Of a DNA stretch of 64,000 bases, positions 35,301 through 50,300 are shown piece after piece. A model generated the notes under the pieces. The model ran no database searches and had not been told where the DNA came from. It was given only the letters and a program-made list of their open reading frames with translations. The stretch spans positions 6,256,171 through 6,320,170 of the forward strand of contig OU452236.1 of NCBI GenBank assembly GCA_911728455.2, read 5' to 3'. Each line of letters starts with the position of its first letter. The stretch's first letter is position 1. The DNA comes from Marthasterias glacialis (taxonomy: Eukaryota; Echinodermata; Asteroidea; Forcipulatida; Asteriidae). The translations under genes and the position numbers were made by a program.

Positions 35301-38300
35301 TTAAAAAACGCTCAGTATTTATTTTGTAACAGACGTTTCACACATTTGTTTTATAGATCTCTCATACGTCTCATGAGAACTGGAGGGAGGATTGAAACAT
35401 ATGCTCTTCCAAAGACTGATATTGTCCCCTTCCCCCCTTTTGCTACACCCCCCTCCCCTTTGCATATATGGATCTACCCAGACTCTGTCCAAACATGGCT
35501 ACCCATAAGCTAAGAAAACTGACCCATCAGCTGTCTCAAACCACTCTGGAATTTGCATGGTTTGTTGCCTCCCTGAAATGATATTGAGATTTGAGAATGT
35601 ACCGGCGCGTCTCAATTCCACTGTGTTAAGTCAAGCAGACGCGAGAGTCGGCGAAGAAACGTCTCTGGCGCAAACATTTCTGATAAAATCAAAACCATAC
35701 CCCATCAAATCAGTGATTGCCAGAGTTAAGGGAAGAAACGTACACACCGTAGTCTAGAAGAAACAGTGTAAGCTTCTGTGTCAGCATCAAGCTGTAAGAG
35801 AACCCCGTCCCTGTAAATAAAGGCGAAGAAATTTGCACTTAAGACCATATCAATCGCAGCGAGGCCGTTGTCAGGTGGAATCAACCGTGATCTCTTGACT
35901 TTTTACTCTAGCCTGGTCTTGTGTCATCATCAGTGCTGGCCAGTTGATGGAGATGCTCTGTGTACGCTTTCTCGGGCTACCTATCCCTCTGCGCAATCTG
36001 TCAGCAATTTGTGCGGAGCGTGACTTTGGGTGATCTCTTCAGGATCGCGGGCCGGGGCCCTTGCTTGGCACATGACCCAAATTTGACCAGTACAATAATT
36101 GGCATACAAAAAATGTGTACCACATCCTGTGTTGACGGACTCTTGTATAATCAGTGACCCTACATCATCCAGATGGTATGAAAAAAATAATAATAATACC
36201 GGAGTCTTGATAGCGCACGTATCTACCAACAATTAGGTACTCAAGGCGCTTATTATGTTATATTTGTGATAGGTTTTTGAAGTTTTTGAATGATGAGACC
36301 CATTGATTTAGCACCTTATAAGGGTTTACAAGGTTCTGCTCGGCATTCAGCAGCCACTGCCAGAAACACTGGGGGAAAACCCCTTCTGTTAGCGATAAGT
36401 GTAACTTGGTCCTTTTACATGCATTACACAACGCACAGGATGAAGCAGTAATGGTTAAGTGTCTTGCTTAAGGATACAAGTGTCACGACCGGGACTCGAA
36501 CCCACACTCAGCTGATCAGAACACCAGAGCTTGAGTCCAGTGCGCTTGACTGCTCGGTCACGACACACCACAAAATAGAAAACATTCAGGTCTCTAAGAT
36601 AACTTGTATAACTGAACAATTTGTAATTGTGTCACTTTTCTGATATAATTTATTATATAATGTGCAACCCACTGATATTGCTCTTATTTGAAAATTTCCG
36701 CTATAGAGAGACCTTCATTAGTAACAGCCATCTTTGTCAGACTCCCTGTCTGACAACTTATAGTTGACAACTTATAATGGCAACTTATAGTTGTTCTCAT
36801 TTCATATAAAGGGAACAGACTAATTTTTTCTGTCAGCCTCAGTTTGGTGGCATTGGGTTAAAGGGGTTAAAAAAGCAAGATGGCTGCACCATTGTGAAGG
36901 TCTGGGCCCAATTTCATGGCTCTGCTTACCGTGGAATTCTGCGCTTATGGCTGATAGAATGACATGCTTTACAGGGCGCCAGAAACCCAGAATTCCGCAG
37001 TATGCAGAGCCATGAAATTGGACCCTAATTTATTTGCCCCGAAACAATAACAAGAAATTGGTGTAAAAATATTTTAGATTTAAAACTTAAAAACAATTAT
37101 TAAAAAGAGAAATTCACTGGGCTAGAATGATGAATTATAATGTGTCTGTTTATTTTCAGTCAAGTTTAGATGAAGCTACAGATCCATGGGGTATTAAAGT
37201 TGAACGAGTGGAAATGTAAGTATACAGATCTACAAACAATAATAATCAATTGTTAAGTTTTAACCATAGAAAAGTCAGCAGTAACTTCAGTGTTTAGTTT
37301 CCTCAAAGGAAATGCTTTGCACATAACAATTCTTTTTTTTTGTAGGACCTTCAAAAATACTGGAAGTACTGTCATGGCCTATTGATCTTTGCTTTAAAGA
37401 GTAAATAAAATGCGCTTTTGGAATCTGCTTTTCACCTCCGGAATTATCCTCAGTCATTACCCATTGTGACCTACATTCAGCTGTGCGACCGGTGGTCTAC
37501 CCCTTCAACTCAAAAACAGCGAATCTTCTGCGCTGTGTCAAGGCCTCCCTACTGCGAATTTGAAAAAAATGCATGCAGCGGATGAGGTAGTGGCTCTGCT
37601 CATTATAAATGCTAGACCATACGCGCGACGTCACACCGTGTGTAAGCTCCTGTTCGTGACCTTTGTCCTCACAATGCACACGCGCTGGGTTACGCTTCAT
37701 GTTTACTCTAGAAAATTACTCCAAAACTTCAAAAATAATGGACTGCACATGATCTTGGCATTGTTTTGTCAAGAAAAACCTTCAATATTAGGACGAAATG
37801 AAACCGTGACACGCTGGACTGAAGTTGTTCACCACGAGTGTAATAAACGTGACATCATTACTGTGAGTCCTAACACACTAGTGTTTCATCACTAATTTGT
37901 CAACCGATCAAAAACCGTTTTACATACATAATCTTTGGGTACCCTACTTTCTGAGTGCCGCTTTTTTCTTAAATTGAAGCCCATTGCTAGTGGAACAACT
38001 AATGATTCAGTAGATATATGCCATTCACAAGTGCAGATTACCTTTTCGACTCTGAAAAGGGTCTGTTTTATGTACTCTTTAATGTCACTGAAAATGTTCA
38101 CATGTCCCACTCATTTAGGAAAATTAGCGTTGCCTTAGCATGTCTGAAATTTGTGGAGCCTGGAAAATTATCATGTATTTCCTGGATTTATCAGTGCGTC
38201 ATTAACAGGTCTGCGACTATCATTTTGCAAACTCTAAGGCCGTCTTCGACAAAAGTCTTCCAATCCAGTTTGACCGTCATATAAAAAAACAACATCCCGC

Positions 38301-41300
38301 AAGAATCATTATTGCACAGCAGAGCAAATAATTCATGCTCTATATCAAGTTCGACAATTATTCACGGTTATTGGATCCTTCTCCTAGTAATGCCACAGCA
38401 GTTTTTTTTTTGTCGTTGCTGTATTTAGTCTGCTCCCGGCAGGCCGTCTAAAGGACGCAACTATATAATCCAGTTTATCCTTAAGGGACGGCAAACCTTA
38501 GGTTTTTTTCGGGGGAGTAAATTAAATTTTGACTGTCGAGTTTAAAGAAGAATTTGCGAGAAATGACCTGTCAAAATGCTGTCGAAAGAGGTGCCTCTCA
38601 TTTTCACAGGGTTGATAATTACTAGGTAAATTTAACTGTTGATTCTTATATTGGGAAGCTTTTTAGCGTTTACAGTTGGAGCCAATTCTTCATGAGAACA
38701 ACTCATTGCTTATTCTGAGGGTTAGCAAATCTTGTACAAAATCCCTGACAAAACTGAGAAAGTTTGTATTCACCGTTGAAAAAACATGGCTGTCTACTTT
38801 GCTGAAGTTTTTCACTGATTAGCTGTATGATGTTTTCTTTAAAAACTATGGGGGATTAGAATGATTGTTTTCTTCCCAAAACCAGTGATGCAGCATCACT
38901 TTATCATTTATATTTTTTTAAACTAGAGGATTGGAGTGAATTTACGCTTCCAAAACCAATGACGCTTTGATGTGATGATAACCAGGGCTGGATTATCCAA
39001 TAGGCACTGCGCCTAGGGCTTATGAAACAAATGGGGGTCTATGACAAAATCATAAAATACAATGGATAATGTACTCCCGCACACACACAGATTCTTTTTT
39101 TAACACCTTGTTGTGGGGACTCCCTGTTGTTGTTCTATTATTCTCTTTTCTATTGTGTGGTGACAGGGTTTGACAAAGAAAAACGTTATGGGGACCTTTG
39201 TTCCATTGTATAAATGTCCCCTCAACGGTGTGTCTGCCAACCCACCCACCACACGCAAGAAAAATGATTTAAAATTCTGACAACATCTCTCTGTGGATTT
39301 TGGGAAAGCCTGAGACTGGTACAAGATTACCACAAACCTCATGTAACACGATGTCATAAAATCCTGTGTTTAACACCACTATGAATTTGGCCCTAGATCT
39401 AGGGCTTACAGAACACTGGTGCCTCGGGCCTATGGAACGCACTCCCTGGTGCCTAGGGCCTACAGAACACTGGTGCCTAGGGCCTACTGAATAGTACACA
39501 AATAATGAATGTTTATGAGTGCAATGGTGAGAATGTTTTCACGAGTTCAAAGATGGAATGTTCCATTCAACGAGGCGAAGCCGAGGTTTAATGGAACATT
39601 CCATCTGTCAACGGATGAAAATATTCTCACCAATTGCATGAATGCAATACATTCATTATTTGTTTTATATAACATCCACATAAAGCTGTGTCATTTTTTG
39701 TACAGCGCTTTATCTGTTGGGTGTCTCAAAACACTCATTATTTTGCGATAAACCTATTTTAAATTTTGTAGTGCCTTGTACAAAGCTTACAAGATACTGC
39801 GGCACAATCTGCCTGACATGGTTTCTTGAAAACCAGAGGATTGCAGTAAATGCAATTTGTCTAAAACTATAAGAACATACCATACCCTAAGGACTTGTCT
39901 TATTATTGTATTAATACTATTAATGGCGTGTCGTGGCTGCGCGGTCAAGCACACTGGACTCAAGCTCTGGTGTTTCTGATCAACAGGGTGTGGGTTCGAG
40001 TCCCGGTCGTGACACTTGTGTCCTTGAGCAAGACACCTAATCATTATTGCTTCGTCCTTTGAATGGGATGTAAAGCCGAAGTTCCTGTGTGTTGTGTAAC
40101 ACAGGTAAAAGAACCCAGTGCATTTATTGTAAAGAGAAGGGGCTTGCCCCGGTGTTTCTGACATGGTCTGGCAGCAATATGGGTCACCTCACCTTGTGTC
40201 CCTATCAAGGTGTTGTATTATGGTTAATTTGTCTCATAAATTCATTCTTAACACTCTATACCAGTGTAACAAAGTTGATGGAAAATTACTAGGTTAACTC
40301 ATGGGATAGAAGGAATGTGAGTATTGTTAAACATGGGGTAAACGCGGGACCCAGTAAGCACATAGTTATGTTACGTGCACTCCTTTTGGGCTCATGAATA
40401 CTTTAACCTTAATGGGTTTGGTAGCCAACCGTATAAAACCAAAGGAATGCTATTCTAGGATTGAGATTTGCGTTGCGGGTGCTGAGCAGAGGACCGTTTG
40501 TGGGTGGGGTGTACCGGCGGGCAGGAGACCAGCGTGCAGGCTGAAGTTGGCCCGTAGTTTACGGCTAGTGGCCCGGCGAATGTTTTGGACCCGCCCTAGC
40601 AGCAACGCAAAATCTCCCGGGAATTTCGGGCCGGAGGAAACGCATTGACGAAGCCAAAGGCATCGTGAGTAACTGATAATTACTTTCTAACTCATTAACT
40701 AGGTCGGGTTGTTCACCAACTTTCATTTATGTATTTTAATATTAGCCTTCATTCTGAGAGTATGAATTATTGGTTGGTTTCCTCCAAAGTTTTTTGATGT
40801 TAAAATTAGCGCTTATGACTGTGTATTTTGGAGATATTTTTGTAGTGTCTGTGCTTTTGCAAACTGGGATTATATTGGTCAGTGAAGTGTTCAATATAAT
40901 ACTTTCAGGGATTCTCGTGACGTTAACCCTACTGGGTCAAACCGTCCTGGGTGAGGTCAGGCACAACGGGGACTCCACGCAGGGCTAGCTGCCGACTGTG
41001 ACTGGGGCCGGAACTACTTTTCTCGGGTTGTTTTTATTCTTTACAAGGGGACTCATATTCACCGAGCTGGGAGTTATTAAAACAAGATTGTATCAAACTT
41101 TTATTGTGTTAAACTGAACCGTGTATACTTACTTGTATTAAACTCGTTCTGTATACTTATTTATATTAAATCTATTGTGCATGTGACCGTTCCAATACAT
41201 ACTAGCGACTTTTACAAACTCAAAGATTGTTGAAAGGGAATGATTAGACTTTAGTAATAAAACTGTTTTTGTTTCACTTAATGTTTTGTTGTTGCAAATC

Positions 41301-44300
41301 CTAAACTGGTGTCATCGTTCCTTTCTTTGTGCAAGACGTGTGTTGATATTAGTCTTAGTAGAGTGGCGCCAGGGTTCGCTCTGCGACAACCAGATCTGAT
41401 AATTTGGCGTCATTTATGACAGACATGGTGCATTATATAGCCTGAATGTGCATTTAAAAATACACAGACATAAAAGTCCTTGGTGAAAGTTTCTTTATTT
41501 GAGTCACCATTCTCCATTATTGAACACTGGAACTAATGCCCATTCTGGTTTCTGCCATTATTCAGGCCGGGGGTGTAATTGTGTAAGCTCTGGTGTTTCT
41601 GATCAGCAGAGTGTGGGTTCGAGTCCCGGTCGTGACACTTGTGTCCTTGAGCAAGACACCTAATCATTATTGCTTCGTCCTTTGAATGGGATGTAAAGCC
41701 GAAGTTCCTGTGTGTTGTGTAACACAGGTAAAAGAACCCAGTGCATTTATTGCAAAGAGAAGGGGCTTGCCCCGGTGTTTCTGACATGGTCTGGCAGCAA
41801 TATGGGTCACCTCACCTTGTGTCCCTATCAAGGTGTTGTATTATGGTTAATTTGTCTCATAAATTCATTCTTAACACTCTATACCAGATCTGATAATTTG
41901 GCGTCATTTATGACAGACATGGTGCATTATATAGCCTGAATGTGCATTTAAAAATACACAGACATAAAAGTCCTTGGTGAAAGTTTCTTTATTTGAGTCA
42001 CCATTCTCCATTATTGAACACTGGAACTAATGCCCATTCTGGTTTCTGCCATTATTCAGGCCGGGGGTGTAATTGTGTAAGCCATGTTTGATGCGCCCAC
42101 ATTACAGGCTGTCAGAGGAAATCAATTTTTGGCCTCAGAAAAGCATCGATTGGTTGGATAGAAGGTTGAGAGATTGTACCGGAAGATGCAGACGTTAACC
42201 CACAAAAGGAAAGAACAAAAAACAAACGAGACAGATGAGATTTTAAAATTGCTTTTTTTTATTTTTCTTTTGCATTGAAACTAGTTTCAATGTATTTTAA
42301 TTGAAAGGATTTAAAATGGACAAAAGGCTACGTTGGGGTTCCCCCCCCCCTCCCCAAACTGAAAAAAACAAAAAACAATTTTAATCATGGCGCAACAAGC
42401 TAAATCTTACCAGTGCAAATATTATTCAAAGACTTTCACATTTTAAAGAAACAGTGCGTGTATTTCAACATTAGATGAACATTGGCAGTAAGTGTCTTCC
42501 AAACCTGAGTCGTTTATGTCTTGTTGTCCCCTGTGTAACGTATCAGTTTCTAATTGAGAAATTCTGTGATTGCCTTAAGGCGTAGTTTTGAACCTCGTTT
42601 CTTGAGAATCGGAACCTTAAACCCTTGTAGTGTCCCAACCCAATTTTTAGACTGGGTACCGGCAGGGCCGATTAAAATGGCCCTATTTATAGCATATTTG
42701 TGATGGGTACAACACACCACATGAACTTAAAATGCCCGTTCGTTAAAGTTCAAAGTGGAGTTTTGGAAGTCAGCTTTGAGCTTGTGTAATCCCTGACTGT
42801 AGTCATTGTTTTTCTAGCATTTTTATTTTCAATTTCTTGAAAAAAATTGTAATATACAGCTTGAAATGAATGGCATATTTCACATATTTAATACAGGGCA
42901 CTGTAAGGTGTACAACAGCATGCTCTTTTTTTGGTCTGGTTCCCCAAATATGTAAGGGAGGGGGGAGGCGTCGTTTGGAGACAGACCCACTTTTCTTTAT
43001 ATGGAAGTATGAGGTGAGCTGCTCACGTTTGATAATTGCCAAGGACTGCCGTACCTAATTCTTTGAGTGGAATCTGGTAAAGGCTAATTCATTCCGTTCC
43101 AGGGCTTTATGTTGTTGTTTCCCAGACCATCTTGCTACACTGTCTCGTCTTCAATTGGAGTATATCTTTTTTCCCTTCCACAACATCTTCTTGTTTCTGA
43201 ATCTCTCTCCCTCACTCACCCGGAGATCCTTAATGCGCCTAATCATATTGACCCTCAGCTGCTGCTCCATATAAGATTGATCATTTTCAGGGTATGCTTT
43301 TTTCTTCTTCTTCTTCTCCTCCTTTTCCTGAGAACCCCCCTGTTGTGTAGCCGAGGCATTAGAATCGGCTAATACCATTATCTGGGCTCCCTCAATGCTG
43401 TATGGTTACAGTCCTACGTGTGATCACGCGTCATTAAAAGACGTCCTTAGAAAATATACCGAGGGGCAATTCCGTGGTGTACTCAGGTTACAGAAGTATG
43501 TTTTTCAAGAATTGATATGTTGAAATGTTTTCATTGTAAATTAATTTAGATTTCAAGATCGCTTGGGAAATCAGAGTTGTAAAAAGACATTTGTAATATG
43601 AGTTAACCATGGAATTAATACTTCATAACGGAACACAGCACTCATTTGCATCATCCTATGTTTTCAGAGAGCCACAATGCATGCAAATTTAATTTTACAG
43701 ATGCAAAGTTTTGTATAAAGTATTTCGAGTTTGCTACAAGCGAATTCACATGGATTATGCACTTTTACAAATAAAGTGTAATCTCTTTCAGTTCATAACC
43801 GTTTTAAGTTATTTGTTGTTGGGAAACAAGTTGCCCTTTTTGTTTAAACAGGTTAACTTTCTTTATCAAACCTATGCAGTTTATACCTACAAATAGTTGT
43901 GATTCACGCAGCGTGGACTATATAGCCCGTGGACTTTATATAGCCCGTGGACTGCATAGCGTAGGCTTATGGATCAAACGGCTTCTTGAAGCTGAATGTT
44001 TTCTCTTCTCATTAGTTTGAGCATGAATGATGATTGGTTAATCATAACTAGGTACCCTAATACAGGACAGCAAATCATCCAATTGAAGAGACTGTTTAAT
44101 AACATGTGATGTTAGAGGTCAGAAGACGCATTGATGTCATGTGTGTGTACAACGTGCCCACACAGAGTGTATCATTATTATAGCACTTCTCAATTCAATT
44201 CAATTCAATTCTTTATTTGTCATGCCCAGCATGAAAATCATTTCTTCGGTATGCACATAAAAATATATAAATATCGAATTAAAAATATAAAAAGTAGAAA

Positions 44301-47300
44301 AGCAAACAAGCATAATGTTCCGTCATGTTGTTCATCTATTGTTATATCTCACAAAGAAATAAGATTTTAGTTAGCTCTTGAGAGTTAAGCTTCATTGCCA
44401 AAATCGTCTCCAAGGCTAAACAAAATAAGTCACAATACAAATTCCCATAGCGATAAAATGTGAAAGCCCTTATTAGTTCAGATGAATTGAGTGTGGAAAC
44501 AGCTCTGAAAAAAATTACAAGGGTATGGATATTTTCATCGCTCTGTATACATTTTTGTTTCAGTCATAATTTTATCGTAAAACTCTTTCATCAATAAGCA
44601 CCTCCAAGGCTGGATTATCCGATAGTCACAGAAGGCACTTTGCCAAGGGCCTGCGAAAAAACATGGGGAGCCTATGAAAAATACAACAGAGAATGTACTC
44701 ATGGATGAGGACACATACCTTTGTGGGGACATTTATACAATGGAACAAAGGTCTCCACAACGTTTTTCTTTGTCAAGCCCTGTCCCCACGGAGGGATTCT
44801 TTAGAAAAGGGAATAATAGAACAACAATAGGGAGTCCCCACAACTAGGTGTTAGAAAGAATATGAGCTCGAACACTCAAAGATGTGTAATGACCTCCAAT
44901 CGTGGACCCTACGTTGTTCAACTCTTTGTCCTGAAAAACATGGACCCCATTGTTGTTTTTTTTCCGTTTTGATAGCAGTCCTCAGTTTGAATGTCAAGTT
45001 CACACACACTCATGGATCCAGCACATGGGGTACTTCATTGTTTAAGTTATTGTCCCTTTTCTAAAGAATCCCCTTGTGGGATCCATTGTTCCTATTTGTT
45101 GAGTCTTTTGTTCTGTTGTCAGGATCAGGAAGTGTCGTTTATGTATGAACACAAGAACGGGGATGAGAAATTTCAAACTTTTATTCAGACTTTTTTTTTA
45201 ATGAGGGCAAAAACGTAATTTCAAAAAGTGACCATCTTAAAAAGCGAATATCTCGGATTGTGCGTTCTGTGGAGTGCAGGTCAAATCGGCACTACGTGGA
45301 AACGGTGAGGATTTGCAGAGCGCTGTCATTCTAGTTGCCTATTACGAGGCGCTTAGTGAAGTGAAGAAAAATGAAAGACAAAGGAGTTGACAGAATTTCA
45401 TGTGGAGATGACAAGTGCAATGGACTAAATGTAAGCAGATTCGATGAGACAGGTATTAAGCTGGCTTTTCAAAATCTGTAAGGAGTCAAGTGAACAGAGT
45501 TGAAAGGGAGAACTTTTTATAGCTTTGGTGAACATGAAGCGAAGCTTCTATCACCTGATCATGAGAAGAATGAGATCTAGGAATGTTCAACAGTAGTTTG
45601 TTTGATGGTCTCAGATCAGGCCGATGATTGCCGATGTACACAACATGTCTCTTCTCTTAAATGCACTGGGGCTAGACCATGAAGTGCTTTCCAAGTCAGC
45701 AGTAGGCTTTTGCAATGAACTCTTTGTTTTATGGGTAACCAGTGCAATGCTATTGATATTATTGCCATGATCGTTGTTATCATGCAATGATGTGCAAAAT
45801 AATCATGCATAGCTATACGAACAATACTAACTACCCTCTTCCCCTTCCCTCTTCCCCTTCCTCCTTCTGCTCTTCCAGACCCTACCCTGCCAACCCCCCC
45901 TCTCCCTTTCTGCTTTTCCAACCCCCATCCCCTTCACCTCAGTTGTGTCAGACTAGCTTCACCTCCTTGAGCAAAATCTTGTTGCCAATTCAGTACTCAC
46001 ACTTAAAGAGTCAACAACACGGTTTGTTTATAATAGCAGTCCTCCCAGGCAGCAAACCACAGGAAGTTATTGTTGGCCGAGAAAACATAGGAGTCGTTCT
46101 GAGACGTCGGACAACCTCCAGCCTCAGGAGGGCACTCAGGAGTCCGGTGGAAAAGTATTTTTACATCAAAGGTTCTTCCCTAAGTTTATAAAAAAAAAGA
46201 ATAGACCTTGTGCGTATGATATGATGTGACTATGAACATTGAGTACAGGAAAGGACACCCTCGCGCTGAGGACAAAACAGCTACAACACATGTTCAATGA
46301 TGCGTTTGACCTCAAAGATGGCGGTAAATGCATAAGGTCTATTACTTGTTGGATTTGGGAGTTTTTGAACCAATTTTACAATCTGAAAATAAAAGTAAAA
46401 ACAAGAGAGATTCATCTTGCATCTGACTTTTACAATTTTTTTATTTGGTCTCAAAACAAATTTTAAAATATTTGTTTTAATTTATTTTTTTTGGGGGGGG
46501 GGTGGAGGGGGGCGCAAAGTGTTGTATTATTGAACTGAATTTTGGTTAAAGTTTATATGTACAGTGCATTTAAGGAAAAATTTAAATGGAGAAAAAGAAG
46601 AAAAAAACTCCAATAGAATTGTAAAATCTTTCCCAAACTTTTCTTTCTCAGTATTGAATGCAATTTTTTTTTATCCATGCATAGGGCAAAAAGAAAGAAA
46701 GCCAAATTTTTAATAGACGTAGTTACAATTCAACAGAAGGTACATGGAGTTTAAGTTGCTGTTAGAATGAGTAATTCAATAGTCTTAAAATCTGCTTCAA
46801 CAGAAATGTTTTTGGGTTTGTTCTTGAATAGTCTGATGGCCCAATTAAAAAAACATCCGAGTCTGCTATCCATTTCACAGAAGCTGTTTTTGTTAGTGTG
46901 AGCATCGGCTCGATTTCAACACATTTCCTCATCATGAAATAAAATCCTCAAAGTGCCCTCAATCCTGCGAAAAAGTGGCAGAAAAGGACCCCCAATAATG
47001 AATCACTCACTGGAAATTTCCTGCCTAAGGTTGTTTAAGGTGATGATACCCAAACTTGATGATACCCTAAATTCAAAATTAAGAAATTTTCACCCCCAAA
47101 AACCTGCATAAATATGACCATCATTGTAAGAACAAAATATTTGTAAAACACAAATTTTCAACCTAGTATCATCCCCTTTCTTATATTGCATTTTTAAACT
47201 CAAAACAAAGCCCCAAACACCCCCCCCCCCGAAAAACGAAAACAAAAACAACAATAAACAACATATCAACTCAGTGTGTCCTGACACGCAAATTAAACTA

Positions 47301-50300
47301 TATAATGACCCAAAAACACCCCCAGTCGTGCATAGTTCCAACGATTACCACTAAAATAAGCATACCCCTTCAGAAAATAACAACCTACGACTTAGCCCTC
47401 CATCCCTTCTTATGCCTAGCCACCCACTGGAGGGTGCTATCATTACCCCGTATCCCAGTGGGTTACCCGACACTTTAATTAAGCCATTATCAGCTGCAGA
47501 GCGGAGTGTGGGCATCAATGTAGCATGTATCGACCAGCATGTCTTAACATCAAGAAAGCCCTTAGTATATCACATTGCAATATCGGCATGCACGGCAGAG
47601 TGCCCGGCAGGCAAATGGGGAGGCTTTCTTTCTTTCTTCTTCTCCCTGGCTCGTACGTCTCTCTGCGAGCGCGGCGATAATAACATTGCAGGTATGAAGA
47701 CTAATGTCAGGTGGGACTGAATACACAATGTGGATGGCTGGAAAATATGTGCTTTGAAAATGTACGCATGCATTTAGTGCTACTACGGAAGCTGGGAAGG
47801 AACATGCTAGAAAATATAATTGTCATTCATTTAGTTTAATTGAGGATTTGTTTTTTTGGGGATGGGACGAAGAACAAACTCATGGTTTTCAATTTGCATT
47901 AGGAATTGTAGGTCTAAACTTGGCCTTTCGCATTCCATATTTTTGAAATCATAACGCTAGCTGTTAAATGAGTGTGCACATGTTTTTAAGAAATCATAAA
48001 ATGTATCCTTTATTGACTCAGGTGGAAATCAGGCAAGCAAAAATGAAATCAGAGTCAAACAGGTTTCTTTTGCAAAAATTATGCAGCAATGTAGACAGAT
48101 GTATTTCAGACAGCTGCCACTTGATGACGCCAACTCTGAAAATGCATTGTCACGATGAACACATCCAAAGTAGACTCATTAGTGCATAATTCTGAAATTT
48201 GTGCCATCAGCATTTTTCTATGCCAGGTGTGGATTTCACTAAGCGCTAGGACTAGTCTTATCTTGAGTTAGAACGAGTAACTAGTCCTAACTTATTGGGC
48301 CAGTCATACGTTAGGACTAGTCCTATGTTGGGACTAGTTTTGTGAAATCCACCCAAGGGCTTGATTTCACAAAACACTAAGATTCATCATAAGGTGATTT
48401 GTCAGTATTACCCAAGTAATATGTATTGTGACATCACACTTTGCCTAGCAACTAAGATTGATTCGCAGTTAAAAAAAAAAAAAAAAAAATTAAACAAATG
48501 AAATAGAAATAGATAAATAAATTATAAAAGTATAAAATGGAAATTAAAATAAAATACAACACTGAAAATTATGAGATGAAAACGTAATTTTTAAACAGAA
48601 AAAAAGATTAAAAAAATTAAACAAAATAGATAACAATTCTGCCTATGTGTCAGGTGCTGTCCTGAAAAAATTGAAAATGAAATTAAGAATCCAAATACAA
48701 TAAACAGAATTATAATATAATATAGCAAAATGATAGAAATGCTGCCTATGTGCCCGGTGCTATTTTAATGAAATAACTGAGGATGTACCATGCACTTAAG
48801 AAACCCTGCGGACCAAACGTAAACAAGCCACCTCCTTAATTGCGGCGTGTTTGCAAAGTATAATTTCTTAGGTGAATATACATGTTGTGATGCGGAGTCA
48901 ATAAATAGCATTTGCAGAATTGCGCGCTACATCCAACGATCTTACTGTTTGCACTACTTGGGTGCAAACAGCTTTTGTTTTAAAGGGAAAGGACGTCATG
49001 TTTTTTATTAGGGAGGGGGGGAAGTACATGTAGACTCAATTTGATCCTCTAGTTTTCAAATTTGTTGGTCACATTTGAGTAACAATAAAAAAAAAAATGT
49101 AAATGTTTTATAAGGGATTTTGTATAAAAAATACACTGCTTCTTGAAATAAGAAAAAATCTTATTTTAAGGAAAAATTTTATTGTGTCACTCCCATAAAT
49201 CTTAATAGAAAAATTTTATGGGGAGTGATACAAGAATGTTTTATTTGAAATAATTTTGTTTTTTCTTATTTCAAGAATACCCTTTTTAGCAGTGTAATAA
49301 TTATAGTTTCAACTGATGTGTGATAAGCACTGCATACTCATGTGCTTTCCCGAGTCCAGCAGAAAAAAAAATCCACAGGCATACTACTTGGGTGGGATTC
49401 GAACCCACGACCCCCGTATTCTAGAGCAGATATCTTAACCACTAGACCACATAGTGTGCCCAGTGATGAGAGGCTGGTTCGAACTCTGTAAACCTCAGCG
49501 CTTACCAGAAAAAACATTAATAGATGTTTTGATGTCATTTAGAAAACAATGTTTTTTTATTACTTTAAATATCTGTAAATATAACGTGAAGCTGTGGATA
49601 TTTTATATTTTATGGAGCTGTGGACTGTACAATTTTCCTTTGTGGATAATAAAGATAACAAATAATTCCTCTTATCCCCCAAAGGAGAAAAGGCCTTATA
49701 CTCAGCACAAAATTACGTGGTCATTACGCTTGATTCACGATAGTCATTAGGCTTTGATTGCTGCATGCCCTCACTCGTGCGTAGTGGCCAGCTTCGTTGG
49801 CCAACTTGTGCACACATAGAGTGTGTACGCAGTTAATTTGTTGTGATTTTTAATTTTTTTTTTTGCATTTGCGCGTACGAAAATTACGCTTCTGCGTTAA
49901 GCATAAGAGCAATTTTAAGTTTTAGGTGGGCACAAATTTTATCTGTCACTTTGTCACAGTCACTGCCATGATGAAGATTGGGCTTGTTTTCGATTATAGT
50001 AATAGAAATGTGAATTACATGGTCTTCAAATGCTATGATTTCATTGAAAACTTATTATTTCAAAAGGAATTGTTTCTCTGGAGGATTGGTACTGTACTGG
50101 GTCATGAAGCATGTTTTCTGCTTACAGAGAGGCCATTAGCAGAATTTCTACTTTGTGAACACCGCTAACCATAAGCAAAGCAAAAGCAACGCTAGCATGC
50201 TGACGGTTTCTGCAAGCTGATGAGTGACGCAACAATTCAAATCCATTTTTGACGCGCATACACGCTGTTGAATTTTCTTGATCGTTTATGAAACACAGTT

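Larger units (their letters stand above)
28894..37159 (+). other. Stomatin intron 5: Penelope-like fragment and histone-hairpin foldback
   Basis: Besides the listed elements it holds long homopolymer runs (C then A near 29330-29370, C near 31990 and 33857) and LINE/SINE-tail fragments. No exon candidates. 35290-36180 shows nothing I can name. Confidence 0.6.

Noticed and set aside
40394-40988. Open frames in the solo LTR
   Set aside because: Short, no gag/pol motifs; LTR signals and target duplication explain the region.
41585-41640. tRNA gene with B box GGGTTCGAGTCCCGG
   Set aside because: Only the 3' half of a tRNA-like head is present, followed by SINE body; it is part of the duplicated SINE-C.
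45787-46191. 134-codon plus-strand open frame, Pro/Ser-rich
   Set aside because: It is antisense to the LINE remnant and a pyrimidine-rich tract; no start context or family motif.
47412-47720. 102-codon open frame
   Set aside because: No splice partner and no recognisable domain; the surrounding intron is non-coding.
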